A stretch of 64,000 nt of DNA from Cannabis sativa (Eukaryota; Streptophyta; Magnoliopsida; Rosales; Cannabaceae): contig NC_083605.1 in assembly GCF_029168945.1 (NCBI RefSeq), positions 32,253,280 through 32,317,279 on the forward strand, given 5' to 3'. Shown here piece after piece: positions 22,393 to 32,400 of the stretch (positions within the stretch are counted from its first letter, which is position 1; each line of letters begins with the position of its first letter). The position numbers and the translations under genes were made by a program. Below the pieces are notes generated by a model. It did not search any database and was not told where the DNA came from. It was given only the letters and a program-made list of their open reading frames with translations.

Positions 22393-23104
22393 GTTGGGAT
22401 TTTATGCCCTAAATAAAATTCATTTCAATATAATCTTATAGAAGTCATCTAAGTTTACATGTTATTTTTATGTTTATATTTTGATATACAATTTCTGTTA
22501 AATCTAAAACATAGTGTTATTCACAATTACAGTGATATCTTCACAGTGGAAAGTAATTGTGATTATATGCTTCAAAACATTTCAATATAATCTTATAAAA
22601 GTCATCTAAGTTTACATGTTATTTTTATGTTTATATTTTAATATACAATTTCTGTTAAATCTAAAACATATTGTTATTCACAATTACAGTGATGTCTTCA
22701 CAATAGAAAGTAATTATGATTATATGTTTCAAAATAATTAGTCCCATTATTTATTTGTGCAGTGAATTTACAATGACGTGATAATCAGCGATAAAGTTTA
22801 CTTATACTTGGATAAGTGGTATGTCACTTCCATGGCATTAGTAAAATATACTAGTATCGGATGTATGGAGTATACATCAGACTGGACCAATAATTTATCA
22901 GTGCACTGGATTTACACTGACGTGACAATCAGCGATAAAGTTTACTTATACTTGGATAAGTGGTATGCCCTTTCGAGTGGATTAGTAAAGTATACTAGTA
23001 TCAAATGTATGGAGTATATATCGAACAGGCCCAATATTGACATTGAAGGGTAAAATGATATTGACATTGGATAAAATGGTACTAAATGATAAAGAAGTAA
23101 TTTC
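22393..23104 (+). repeat. Copia LTR fragment (U3 part, + orientation) with two internal tandem duplications
   Basis: It starts TGTTGGGATTTTATGCCC, the sense start of the Copia LTR family that recurs in this window. A stretch of about 155 bp is duplicated in tandem (22421-22577 and 22578-22733) and a second one of 144 bp follows (22757-22900 and 22901-23035). The 91-residue open frame across the second duplication comes from LTR sequence shared with non-coding copies and is not a gene. The right edge is a junction with an opposite LTR near 23105. Confidence 0.65.
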
Positions 23105-24128
23105 CATATACAACTGTTATCCCACCCCTTGACAGTGTTCCAAGGTGGCAATCGGAGGACCATGGACCTATAATCTTAAGCTCTAATAAACTAGATTTAT
23201 TTATTAAATTTATCAATCAAATAATCCTATTTATTAATTTCATGATTACTCCACTATAAATATGTAATAAAATTCTTAGTAATTATAAAACTATATTTAC
23301 TAAGTTTTACTGTAGTGTCCATTAATACAATCAATTCTAGTGTTGGTTCGTAATTAATTTTTGTTAAAATACCATTTTACCCTTCTAATTACTTCTTTAT
23401 CATTTAGTACCGTTAATTTACTAGTGAAAGTATAATTTAGATCCAATCTAAATTTGTGCACAACTTTCCAGTTCTAAAATTAGTACATAAAAAAAACCAA
23501 CATTCCATCCGTTAGGAAAGTTAGGATTTAATAATTGTAGATCATGACTCCAACAATCTACATTATTAGATTTCCAAAGCAGAAGTTGTAAGAATCATCT
23601 TCTTTGAGAAACTTTAATGAGTGAATTAATGAAACTAATAACATGAACAAGAGTTTATGATTACTCAAGATTTAAGTCGATCTACTATTAATCATCTCTA
23701 TGATATGAATTAGGCCCTTATAGTAAACGTTAAGTTTGATAAAGGTAGCTTTATTCATGTCGGTCCTTGTCATACATAATTTCTATTAAATAAAACATCT
23801 TCACTTAGATGTCATGCTACATCAGTAATCTGAATCGAGATTACTTGCACCAAATAATAGGCATCAATGAACCGCACTAGCAACTATTGATTAAAGATTC
23901 CTAAAATTTATTAGCTGTTGTGTATTTTATTCATGTCTGAGTGATCTTAATTCTCCTTACAATACAAGTCACGGCCTCATGTACGAATAAGGAATTTTTT
24001 GATATTTATATATAAATTATTCAATATTAAATATTATTAATTTAATATTCATGCATATATCAAAATATTCAACTCTTATTAACAATCAAAAATGTCCTTA
24101 CAGAAATTTCAGGGCATAAACCCTAACA
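23105..24128 (-). repeat. Copia LTR fragment, minus orientation
   Basis: On the minus strand it starts TGTTAGGGTTTATGCCC at 24128, beside a polypurine tract (CAAGTGGGAGAT) and an RNase H tail, so it is the 3' LTR of a minus-strand Copia. It can be followed to about 23160, where the family word around CCATGG stands in minus orientation; beyond that it joins the + fragment. Confidence 0.6.
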
Positions 24129-24386
24129 ATCTCCCACTTGTCCTAAAAGCAAATTGGCATCTCCCTTAGTCCCATATTAGTTATATGACCCGTAAAAAAT
24201 TACGCTAGTAGTGTCTTTGTGAATGGATTTGCTAGGTTATGTTCCAATGTAATCTTTAAGACCGTTAAATCACCTCTCTCTACTGTATCTCTTTGTAGAT
24301 GGTGCTTTCTCTCAATATGCTTGCCTTCCTTGTGGCTTCTTGGTTCCTTAGAGTTGGCCACCGCTCCACTATTGTCACTGTAGAGT
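24129..24386 (-). pseudogene. Copia RNase H C-terminal fragment
   Basis: Read on the minus strand from 24386 the frame gives SDNSGAVANSKEPRSHKEG, KHIERKHHL and PFTKTLLA then a stop, clean over about 65 codons. This is the end of Copia pol. The rest of pol is cut off by the LTR piece starting at 24387. It belongs to the LTR at 23105-24128. Confidence 0.8.
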
Positions 24387-25252
24387 TGTTGGAAATATTT
24401 TACCAGGATCTAGATTTACTACCAAGTATGTTTGATTAACATCCTAATATGAATTCTAAAACAATGAAAATAAACACATAAGAGTTTAAGAAAACCTTAC
24501 ATTGGGTGCAGCGGAATATAATGACTCCTTCCATTCAGATCTCTAGCCCTTGATTCCTTTCTGTAGCAGAGCCTAATCAAGATCTGAATCTGGATCTCTT
24601 TCTCTCCTTCTTTAATGTTGATTTTCCATAGTCTTACATACTATGATTGAGGTACCACTTGATGTGTGTGGACACTATTCTATCACTCAAGGTATTTCGA
24701 AATTAGAAGAGAAGAAAAGAGAGAGAAGGGGCGGCTTGGCTTTTCTCTGAAGGAACCAATGTTCAAAGTTATGAGTTTCCTGAAGCCAACACTTTCTATT
24801 TATAGAATGCCCTCTAGGTTTAGGTTAGAATTGTGTGGCATTAAAATAATGGAAAAAATAAAATGGTAAACCTCTTGCATAGTGGGCGGCCCATATAAGG
24901 AAATTGGGCCTCACTTTGCAACTTTTCCATTTTGTTATTTTTCATTCCCATTTTCTTAAAAATGCCAATTTTCCAATTTAACCATTCAAATGCCAATTCT
25001 AATTATTTAATAACTTAAAAATAATTATTAAATAATATTGCCATTTAATATATTTATTAATTTAGACATATAAAGTATCTTAATTCATAAATAAACCTAG
25101 AATCTCTTTTTTTTACAATTTCGCCCTTGCTTAGTGAAAATTCATAAAGTAGACATAGTCTAACTTTAGAATTATAATTGATTAATTAAAATCAATTAAC
25201 TGAGTCTTACAATCAGTATGGTCTCAACTAGTATGGGGACCATGGGTCTATA
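24387..25252 (-). repeat. Copia LTR fragment (U5-R end), minus orientation, left arm of an inverted pair
   Basis: It starts TGTTGGAAATATTTTACCAGG on the + strand and stops abruptly at GGGTCTATAT, where the + LTR begins. It resembles the reverse complement of 26232-26817, nearly identical for the first 200 bases and drifting outward. Confidence 0.8.
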
Positions 25253-26817
25253 TGTTGGGTTTTGTGCCCTAAATAAAACTCATTTCAATATAATCAGATT
25301 TACTTATTAATAAAGATCAGAAATAACATTTTATGTTGCATGGTTCACATGATTTATTTCATGATTATATTATATAATGTATGAATTCTATTTAAGTCCA
25401 GAATATATGAATTTGTTAATGATTATAGTGTTGTCAGCACAGTGGAATATAATCTTAATAATATGTTCGAAAGTTTATTCCCTGATTTGTCAGAACACTG
25501 GATTTAGACTGACATGGTATAATCATCGATAGGTATTCTTACACCTTGGAAAAGTGTTATGTCCTTTCCAGGACATTGGCAAAGTTTACCAGTATCGGAT
25601 GTATGGAGTATACATCGGAAGGGACCGATATTGAACTTTGATTAGATATATTAGAATTTACCGTAATATCTATTCAATTCAATATCACCTGTTGATCCTA
25701 GATCAAATGATCTTAATCCTAATATGATTAGGTTCAATCTCAAGAGTGTTATTCGTGTTCTTTGATTTGTTAGTTAAGCCTACTTTTGGGTCAGGGTGAT
25801 ACGTACATTTTGGGAACACAGTAGTGCAATTGAGTGGGAGCGCTAACATAAACATGGAATCTATAGCTTCTATCTGGCGAATAAAAAGTAAAGGATGATT
25901 TCCTTCGAGCTTAACCAAACGAAAATAAATGGTGGAGTACTCATTTCACTTAGCTGAAATATCATTTATACAGGGTTAAGTGTTTTAAGGATAAAATACA
26001 TTGTAGGGTGTTACGGTAATTTAATCCCTTTACAGTGTAAATCATCTATATAGAGGATCATTGATCACATTAGGGTTATAGCAATGGATAACTAATGACG
26101 TATCTATATCGTGGAACATATAGAGCGTTCTATATACTGAGAGTGCAATTCTAAGTTCTATGCATGGATTCAATGAAGAATTAATAAGTCAGTGAATTTA
26201 AGATATAAATTCTTGATCTGCTTATTGGAAGCTCGGATATATAGACCCATGGTCCCCATACTAGTTGAGACCATACTGCTTGTAAGACTCAGTTAATTGA
26301 TTTTAATTAATCAATTATAATTCTAAAGTTAGACTATGTCTACTTTATGAATTTTCACTAAGCAAGGGCGAAATTGTAAAGAAAAGAGATTCTAGGTTTA
26401 TTTATTAAGAGACTTTATATGTCTAATTAATAAATATATTAAATGACAATATTATTTAATAATTACTTTTAGTTATTAAATAATTAGAATTGGTATTTAA
26501 ATGGTTGAATTTGAAAATTAGTGTTTTTGAGAAAATCAGATGCAGGAATGATAAAACAGCAAAATTGCATAAGTGAGGCCCATTATCCAAGGCCCATGGC
26601 CGGCCACACTTATAGGGTTTTATCATTTATTTTTTTATTATTTTAATGCCAAATAATTCTAACCTAAACCTAGGTGGTTACCTATAAATAGATAGTGATG
26701 GCTCTCATTCAAACTTAACTTTGTGAACTTCTGTCAGATGAAAACTGAGCCTCTATCTTTTCTCTATAGGCCGAACCTCTTCCTTTCTCTTTTCTTCTCA
26801 TTCAAATTTTTTTTTTC
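25253..26817 (+). repeat. Copia LTR, + orientation, 3' end lost
   Basis: It starts TGTTGGGTTTTGTGCCC and carries the family landmarks (GTGTTGTCAGCACAGTGGAA, the ATGGTCC word, CCTATAAATAGATAG as TATA box near 26690). It loses similarity around 26800-26817 before the terminal CCAACA. Together with 24387-25252 it forms a head-to-head inverted repeat with a loop of about 0.98 kb. Confidence 0.75.
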
Positions 26818-27448
26818 TCTCTAATCCTCCTTCATCCCTCTCTTTCAATCTCACTCATTCTCACTCAATCTCACTCAATCTCTCTCAATCTCACTCAATC
26901 TCTCTCAATCCCTCTCATTACTCTCAAAATTTTTGATTTTTTTTGGAAAAAAAATCACCACCGGCAGCCACACCACCACCGTCCGCCACCAGCCACCACC
27001 GCAGACCACCTGAAGCCCCACCTCCTCTAATTTGTGTAATGTATTTTTTAATTTTTTAATTTTAATTTTTTTTAAATGTTTATATGTAGGTATGGATTAG
27101 TTTAATAATGTGTATGTATATGTGTTTATTAGTGTATAGATGTGTATATGTATGTATTTCTATATGTATGTGTATGTATGTTAATGTGGGTATAAATGTA
27201 TATATGTGTATAAATATATGTATGTATGTATATGTATGTGTATATATGTGAGATTATGTATATATGTATGTATGTATGTATGTATGTGTATGTGGATGTG
27301 GGTGTATATATATATATATGCATGTATTTGTTTGTGGATGTTGGTGTATGTATATATATGTATATGTGTATGTGGGTGTATGTATATATATGTATATGTG
27401 TATGTGTATGTGGGTGTATGTATATATATGTATATGTGTATGTGTATG
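26818..27448. other. Pyrimidine-rich repeat, CCACC-rich stretch and TATG/GTAT microsatellite
   Basis: 26850-26930 holds repeats of CTCACTCAATCTCTCTCAAT type. 26955-27010 is rich in CCACC. 27060-27448 is a (TATG/GTAT)n microsatellite that gives spurious Tyr/Met/Val frames on the + strand and Ile/His/Thr frames on the other. It may belong to the 5' part of the CACTA element further right, but no terminal CACTA is found here. Confidence 0.5.
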
Positions 27449-28237
27449 TGTTATATTATTTTATAATATAATAAGTGTAGATTAAAATGTAGTAATATAT
27501 ATTATTATGTGAATAATATGTATTAGGTATTTGGTAAATAAATTGTGTAACATATAATTTATTTAACCTAAAATTGTAACCTACACTTTATAACATGGAG
27601 AAGAGTTACAAAGTTAATTGCTTTTGTAACTTCTTTTGGTTGATCATAATATTGTGTAATAAAAGAGATGTTACACAATTTGATGATAGGATTCAAATGG
27701 TTTGAAATATAGTTGTTACAAACTATATTAATGCTCATTATATGAGAGAAATGAGATGGTGAGTTTGAATTCTAAGTGTGATCACCTAAACACTATATAA
27801 AGGAGTCTAATGTGCTCATTTGTAAGAGAAGAAGTTTTCTATCAAAAAAAGCACTTTGCTAGAAAATCCTAAGACTTGATAATTCCCAAAGCTATTTCCT
27901 AGAGAGTTCCCTTAGTGCTTAGAGATAGGGGGAAATAAGCTTTTGGACAAAGGTGTAATACCTTGTTCAAGTCATGGTGATCCCCACTAATCTACACTCA
28001 AGGTTGTGAGTGAGTGTTTATATATATTATTCTCTTGTTATATATATATATACATTTATTATATTACATGTGTTGTAATCTTCTCTTCTACCTTTCATAT
28101 ATATATATAATATATATAGTGTATATATATGTATTGTAGTATATATTTAATCAATCTCTTATTTTAGTCCTTGTATTATTTTACAATAGAGTTGTAATAA
28201 ATCTTGATTTTCTTCCATTGTTATAAAATCTCTAACA
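27449..28237 (+). repeat. 5' LTR of the non-autonomous element
   Basis: It carries a TATA box CACTATATAAAGGAG at about 27790 and a (TA)n-rich U5 part. It ends TCTCTAACA. What follows (ATCAAAAGCTTATT) is only a weak match to the ATCAGAGC part of the Met-tRNA primer site. Confidence 0.9.
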
Positions 28238-28259
28238 ATCAAAAGCTTATTCCTTTTCA

Positions 28260-28334
28260 ATGGAAGAGGAGATAAATCAAGATTTTGAAAAATACAAGGA
28301 TACGAGATTTTATGTGAAAACCATTCATGAGTGA
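28260..28334 (+). pseudogene. Possible relic of a gag start (24 codons)
   Basis: An ATG 23 bases after the 5' LTR opens a 24-codon acidic frame (MEEEINQDFEKYKD...). Position and start fit where a Copia gag begins. Nothing downstream resembles gag, so at most it is a relic. Confidence 0.25.
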
Positions 28335-28981
28335 GCATGGTGGTGTATATTATGTGATTTACTATATTTTATATGATAGTAATATATATGATATATATGA
28401 GTTATATATATGTGACATATATGTGATTAAGAGTTTATATCATATAATATATAGTGATATATAATATGATATTTGAATTTATTACATGTTTGTATGTGTA
28501 TATATATGAGATATATAATATATAACATGTATATGAGTTATGTGTATTATATATATGATGAGATATGACATAATATATATTGTGAGATTAAATATGTAGA
28601 AATACTTATTTTCTATGTATTTATATGAGACATGCATATATAATACATATATTATATATAATATATATTATGAATGTGTATTAAAGTGTATATATGTTAT
28701 ATATGTGTGAGGTATGTAACATATATAGTTGTGTAATTAATATATATTATGTGTATATGATATATATGTATATTATAGTATATATATTATATACATATGA
28801 GATATGTAACATATATATTGTGAATTTAATATTGATATTATGTGTATGTTACATATGAGATATTGATTAGTAACATACATATTATATTAACATATGAGTT
28901 ACATAGCATGATAATAATGTTGATAGTAATAAAATAGTGTTTATTATTATTGTGAGAATTATTATCATCTATTTTGTGAAT

Positions 28982-30500
28982 AAAGAATATTTTAAATTCT
29001 TTTTCAATTTGGTAGTGAACATCTCACTTTATGAGATAATAAAAGATGGCTTTTGAGAAGTTACATCTTTTATTGGGTTATAAGAGATAATCATCTCATA
29101 TTTGAGATAAGAAAAAGTGGACTATGAGAGTTACACTTTTATTGGACTTGCATTGTCATAAGCAAGAACAAATGGATTAAAAGTGAACCCAAACTTGTGA
29201 AATGAGCCATAAATTGGAAGAGCAATTTTGGACTCAAAAGTAAATGAATCAATGTGGATTCAAAAATAGTGAAAAGATAACAAAATTGGAGAAGCAATTT
29301 TGAATCTTAAATGATCGAAGTTGTGAACAAAATTGATGAGAATTTTGTTAACTTTGGTATAATTTTGGGCTAATCTCAATAAGGAGATAACCTTAAAATT
29401 ATGAGTAAAAATAATCACATTATTTTATGAGTAGTAATGTGAGTTTGATATTTTAGTTTTGTTGAGAAAACTAAAAATGTCAAATGGTATTTTTAAAGTG
29501 GCCTTAAAGAGTCATTTGAAGAGGAAAATACACAAAAGTGATATTTTATATACACTTTATGGTAAAAATGTGGGGGTGAGCCACAAATTTAATCAAAATG
29601 TGTTGAGACGTTATTGATTAATTTATTTGATTTTGAATTCAAATTCTAAATCAAATTTGGCTATGTGTATATGTAAAATTTTGACATATTTTGGTGTCAA
29701 AGTTAAGTGAAAATAATTTCAAGAAGGAAATTAATTAAAAGAGTTATAGAGACAAAGTGGTCTTCTATATTTTAAAATCAAGATATTATCTTGATAGTGA
29801 AATGTGAAAGTGTGGGGGTGATACTCCAATGTAAAAAGTTTAAGACATGCTTGGTGTCTTAAAATAAAGTATAATTTAGACATGTTTGGTGTCTAAATTA
29901 GTGTTTAATTTTGATATGTTTGGTATCAAAATTATTGAGAATTTGAGTTGTGTGAAAATTAATCTTTTATGATTGAATTTTCAAAGCTTAAGTACTTAAG
30001 GAGAAAAGTGGTCGCAAAGTGAACACTATATTTTTGGCATGCATGATTCACATGGAATCAATAGTGAGAGGTTATAACAAATCGCTTAATCTCCGTACAA
30101 GATTAAAGCATGAATTTTCGAGGGATGGGACCTAAACTCCCTTAGCGTTTTGCTCATTGATGGTAACCTATCTTAACACTAGTAAAAATCTAGTCTTAAG
30201 TTCAATAGGTAATAACAAGTCAATAGAGTGAATGTGGTACTCAATTGTCCCATCTATGGATGAGTACATGTTGTAAAATTGAGGGTTAAAACCAAAAGGT
30301 TTTTTAATGGAGCTTAAGCTTAAGAAAACTCACTTAAGCTTAAGAAGTGTCTAACGAGTGGTGAGACACTAAAACTCCACCTATATGGACTAGAGGTGGT
30401 GCCGCCTCTTATGAGAATTGGGAGTATTCTCTAGAGAGTCTATGAATTGGAATTTTGCACATGGCCATTAACGGTGCAAGAGCGAGACACACTGTCTCAA
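28982..30500 (+). repeat. Array of stem-loops in the element interior
   Basis: At least twenty inverted repeats lie head to tail. Examples with arm length and loop: 29038-29074 (11 bp, AATAAAAGATG), 29281-29302 (8 bp, loop GAGAAG), 29326-29349 (9 bp, loop GATGAG), 29359-29402 (8 + 5 bp, loop AATAAG), 29415-29442 (8 bp), 29444-29484 (about 17 bp with one bulge, loop GTTGAG), 29585-29624 (loop GTTGAG), 29677-29704, 29714-29733 (loop AAGAAG), 29777-29795, 29839-29863, 29873-29899, 29906-29934, 30084-30109, 30172-30200, 30314-30345 (12 bp), 30484-30498. No protein frame crosses it. Confidence 0.8.
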
Positions 30501-30775
30501 GTGAGCATTAGCGAGGGTGTGTGTGTTATCACCGGTTTGTACTAAAGAAATAGTGGTTCAATGCTACGGCAACTAAAATTTCATCAAACTTTGTGGTAAC
30601 TACAATAAGGTAAAATTCAATTCGAAAGACATTTTACCTAATGCACCTAAGCAAGACTTCTTTGAAAGTGTGTATTTATTCAATCAAAGTGGGGGAATGT
30701 TATATTTTGATATAATATTTTGATTGATTAAATAAATGTTACAAGTGTGTTACACATTTTAATCTAGTGGGGGAT

Positions 30776-31564
30776 TGTTATATTATTTTATAATATAATA
30801 AGTGTAGATTAAAATGTAGTAATATATATTATTATGTGAATAATATGTATTAGGTATTTGGTAAATAAATTGTGTAACATATAATTTATTTACCCTAAAA
30901 TTGTAACCTACACTTTATAACATGGAGAAGAGTTACAAAGTTAATTGCTTTTGTAACTTCTTTTGGTTGATCATAATATTGTGTAATAAAAGAGATGTTA
31001 CACAATTTGATGATAGGATTCAAATGGTTTGAAATATAGTTGTTACAAACTATATTAATGCTCATTATATGAGAGAAATGAGATGGTGAGTTTGAATTCT
31101 AAGTGTGATCACCTAAACACTATATAAAGGAGTCTAATGTGCTCATTTGTAAGAGAAGAAGTTTTCTATCAAAAAAAGCACTTTGCTAGAAAATCCTAAG
31201 ACTTGATAATTCCCAAAGCTATTTCCTAGAGAGTTCCCTTAGTGCTTAGAGATAGGGGGAAATAAGCTTTTGGACAAAGGTGTAATACCTTGTTCAAGTC
31301 ATGGTGATCCCCACTAATCTACACTCAAGGTTGTGAGTGAGTGTTTATATATATTATTCTCTTGTTATATATATATACATATATTATATTACATGTGTTG
31401 TAATATTCTCTTCTACCTTTCATATATATATATATAATATATATAGTGTATATATATGTATTGTAGTATATATTTAATCAATCTCTTATTTTAGTCCTTG
31501 TATTATTTTACAATAGAGTTGTAATAAATCTTGATTTTCTTCCATTGTTATAAAATCTCTAACA
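30776..31564 (+). repeat. 3' LTR of the non-autonomous element
   Basis: It has the same length and ends as the 5' LTR and is preceded by the polypurine tract CTAGTGGGGGAT. A second similar tract, AAGTGGGGGAATGTTATATT, stands about 80 bases earlier (30689) and mimics the tract-LTR junction. Confidence 0.9.
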
Positions 31565-31765
31565 GTATGTGGGTGTATGTATATATATGTATATATGTAT
31601 ATATGTGTATGTGAGAGTATATGTAAATATGTGTATATACGTATGTGTTTATGTGTGTGTATGTGTTTATGTGTGTGTGTATATATGTGTATGTGTATAT
31701 ATGTAAGTTTAAGTGTAAGTGTATGTATATATATTTATGTGTGTGTATATGTATGTTCATATTTA
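31565..31765. repeat. GTAT/TATG microsatellite, right half
   Basis: It continues the 27060-27448 microsatellite, from which it was parted by the insertion of the LTR element. Confidence 0.85.
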
Positions 31766-31773
31766 TAAACTTT

Positions 31774-32400
31774 ATAATCTTTAATTTTAATAAATAAAAT
31801 AGAAAGATATAAATTAGTATATATTAAAAAATATAATAAGTAATCAAAATATGTGTTTTATTTTAAAAAATTAGTAATCTTTAATTTAAATAAATAAAAT
31901 TGAAAATTATAAATTAGTATATGTTATAAAATATAATAAGTAATCAAAATATCTTTTTTATTTTAAAAAATTTGTAATCTTTAATTTAAATAAATAAAAT
32001 TATAAATTATAAATTAGTATATATTGTAAAATATAATATGTAATCAATTTTTTTTTTAAAAAAAAAAAATTGTAATCTTTAATTTAAATGAATAAATGTG
32101 AAAATTATAAATTACTATTTATTGTTTAATTTTAAAAAGTAAGTAAGTGATATTATCACCTTTAAAAAGGTTGTAATTTTTAAGTTAAATAAATAAAATA
32201 GAAAATTATAAATGAATATTTATTAAAAAATTGAAAATGTAAGCAAATGATATTTTGAAGATTAAAAAGTTTGTAATTTGTAATTTAAATAGATAAAATA
32301 AAAAATTATAAATTAATCTTTATTATAAAATTTAAAATGTAATCAAGTGATATTTTTAAAATTTTAAAACTTTTATACTTATAATTTGAAAATAAAATAA
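31774..32400. repeat. A/T-rich tandem repeat, period about 100 bp, about six units
   Basis: The word TAATCTTTAATTTAAATAAA recurs with drift near 31774, 31875, 31975, 32073, 32173 and 32272, a spacing of 98-101 bases. Each unit also holds ATTATAAATTAGTATAT and AATAAGTAATCAA-like words. Units become more diverged to the right. Confidence 0.8.

Larger units (their letters stand above)
27449..31564 (+). mobile_element. Complete non-autonomous LTR retrotransposon with stem-loop-rich interior, target duplication GTATG
   Basis: Two 789-bp LTRs (27449-28237 and 30776-31564; TGTTATATT...CTCTAACA) flank a 2,538-bp interior, and the whole is bordered by GTATG at 27444-27448 and 31565-31569. The interior has no frame above about 60 codons. 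The element sits inside a GTAT microsatellite. The LTRs differ by eye at only a few positions, so insertion is recent and must have used proteins from another element. The interior from about 28980 to 30500 is a dense chain of inverted repeats. The superfamily is not clear; the CTCTAACA end and GGGGGAT tract look Copia-like. Confidence 0.92.

Noticed and set aside
22778..23053. 91-codon open frame with two repeats of a KVYLYLDKWY word, looking like a small repeat protein
   Set aside because: The same DNA occurs in several Copia LTRs in the window without an open frame; it is LTR U3 sequence, and the protein repeat mirrors a 144-bp DNA duplication.
27206..27485. Overlapping Tyr/Met/Val-rich and Ile/His/Thr-rich frames on both strands
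   Set aside because: They are translations of a TATG/GTAT microsatellite.
28238..30775. CRISPR-like or other bacterial repeat array
   Set aside because: The stem-loops are not direct repeats with unique spacers, and the setting is plant nuclear DNA between retrotransposon LTRs.
27449..31564. Retrozyme (LTR element with hammerhead ribozymes)
   Set aside because: No CTGATGA...GAAA hammerhead core was seen in the LTRs, and the element is longer than known retrozymes.
31548..31768. Similar low-complexity frames on both strands
   Set aside because: They continue the same microsatellite on the other side of the inserted LTR element.
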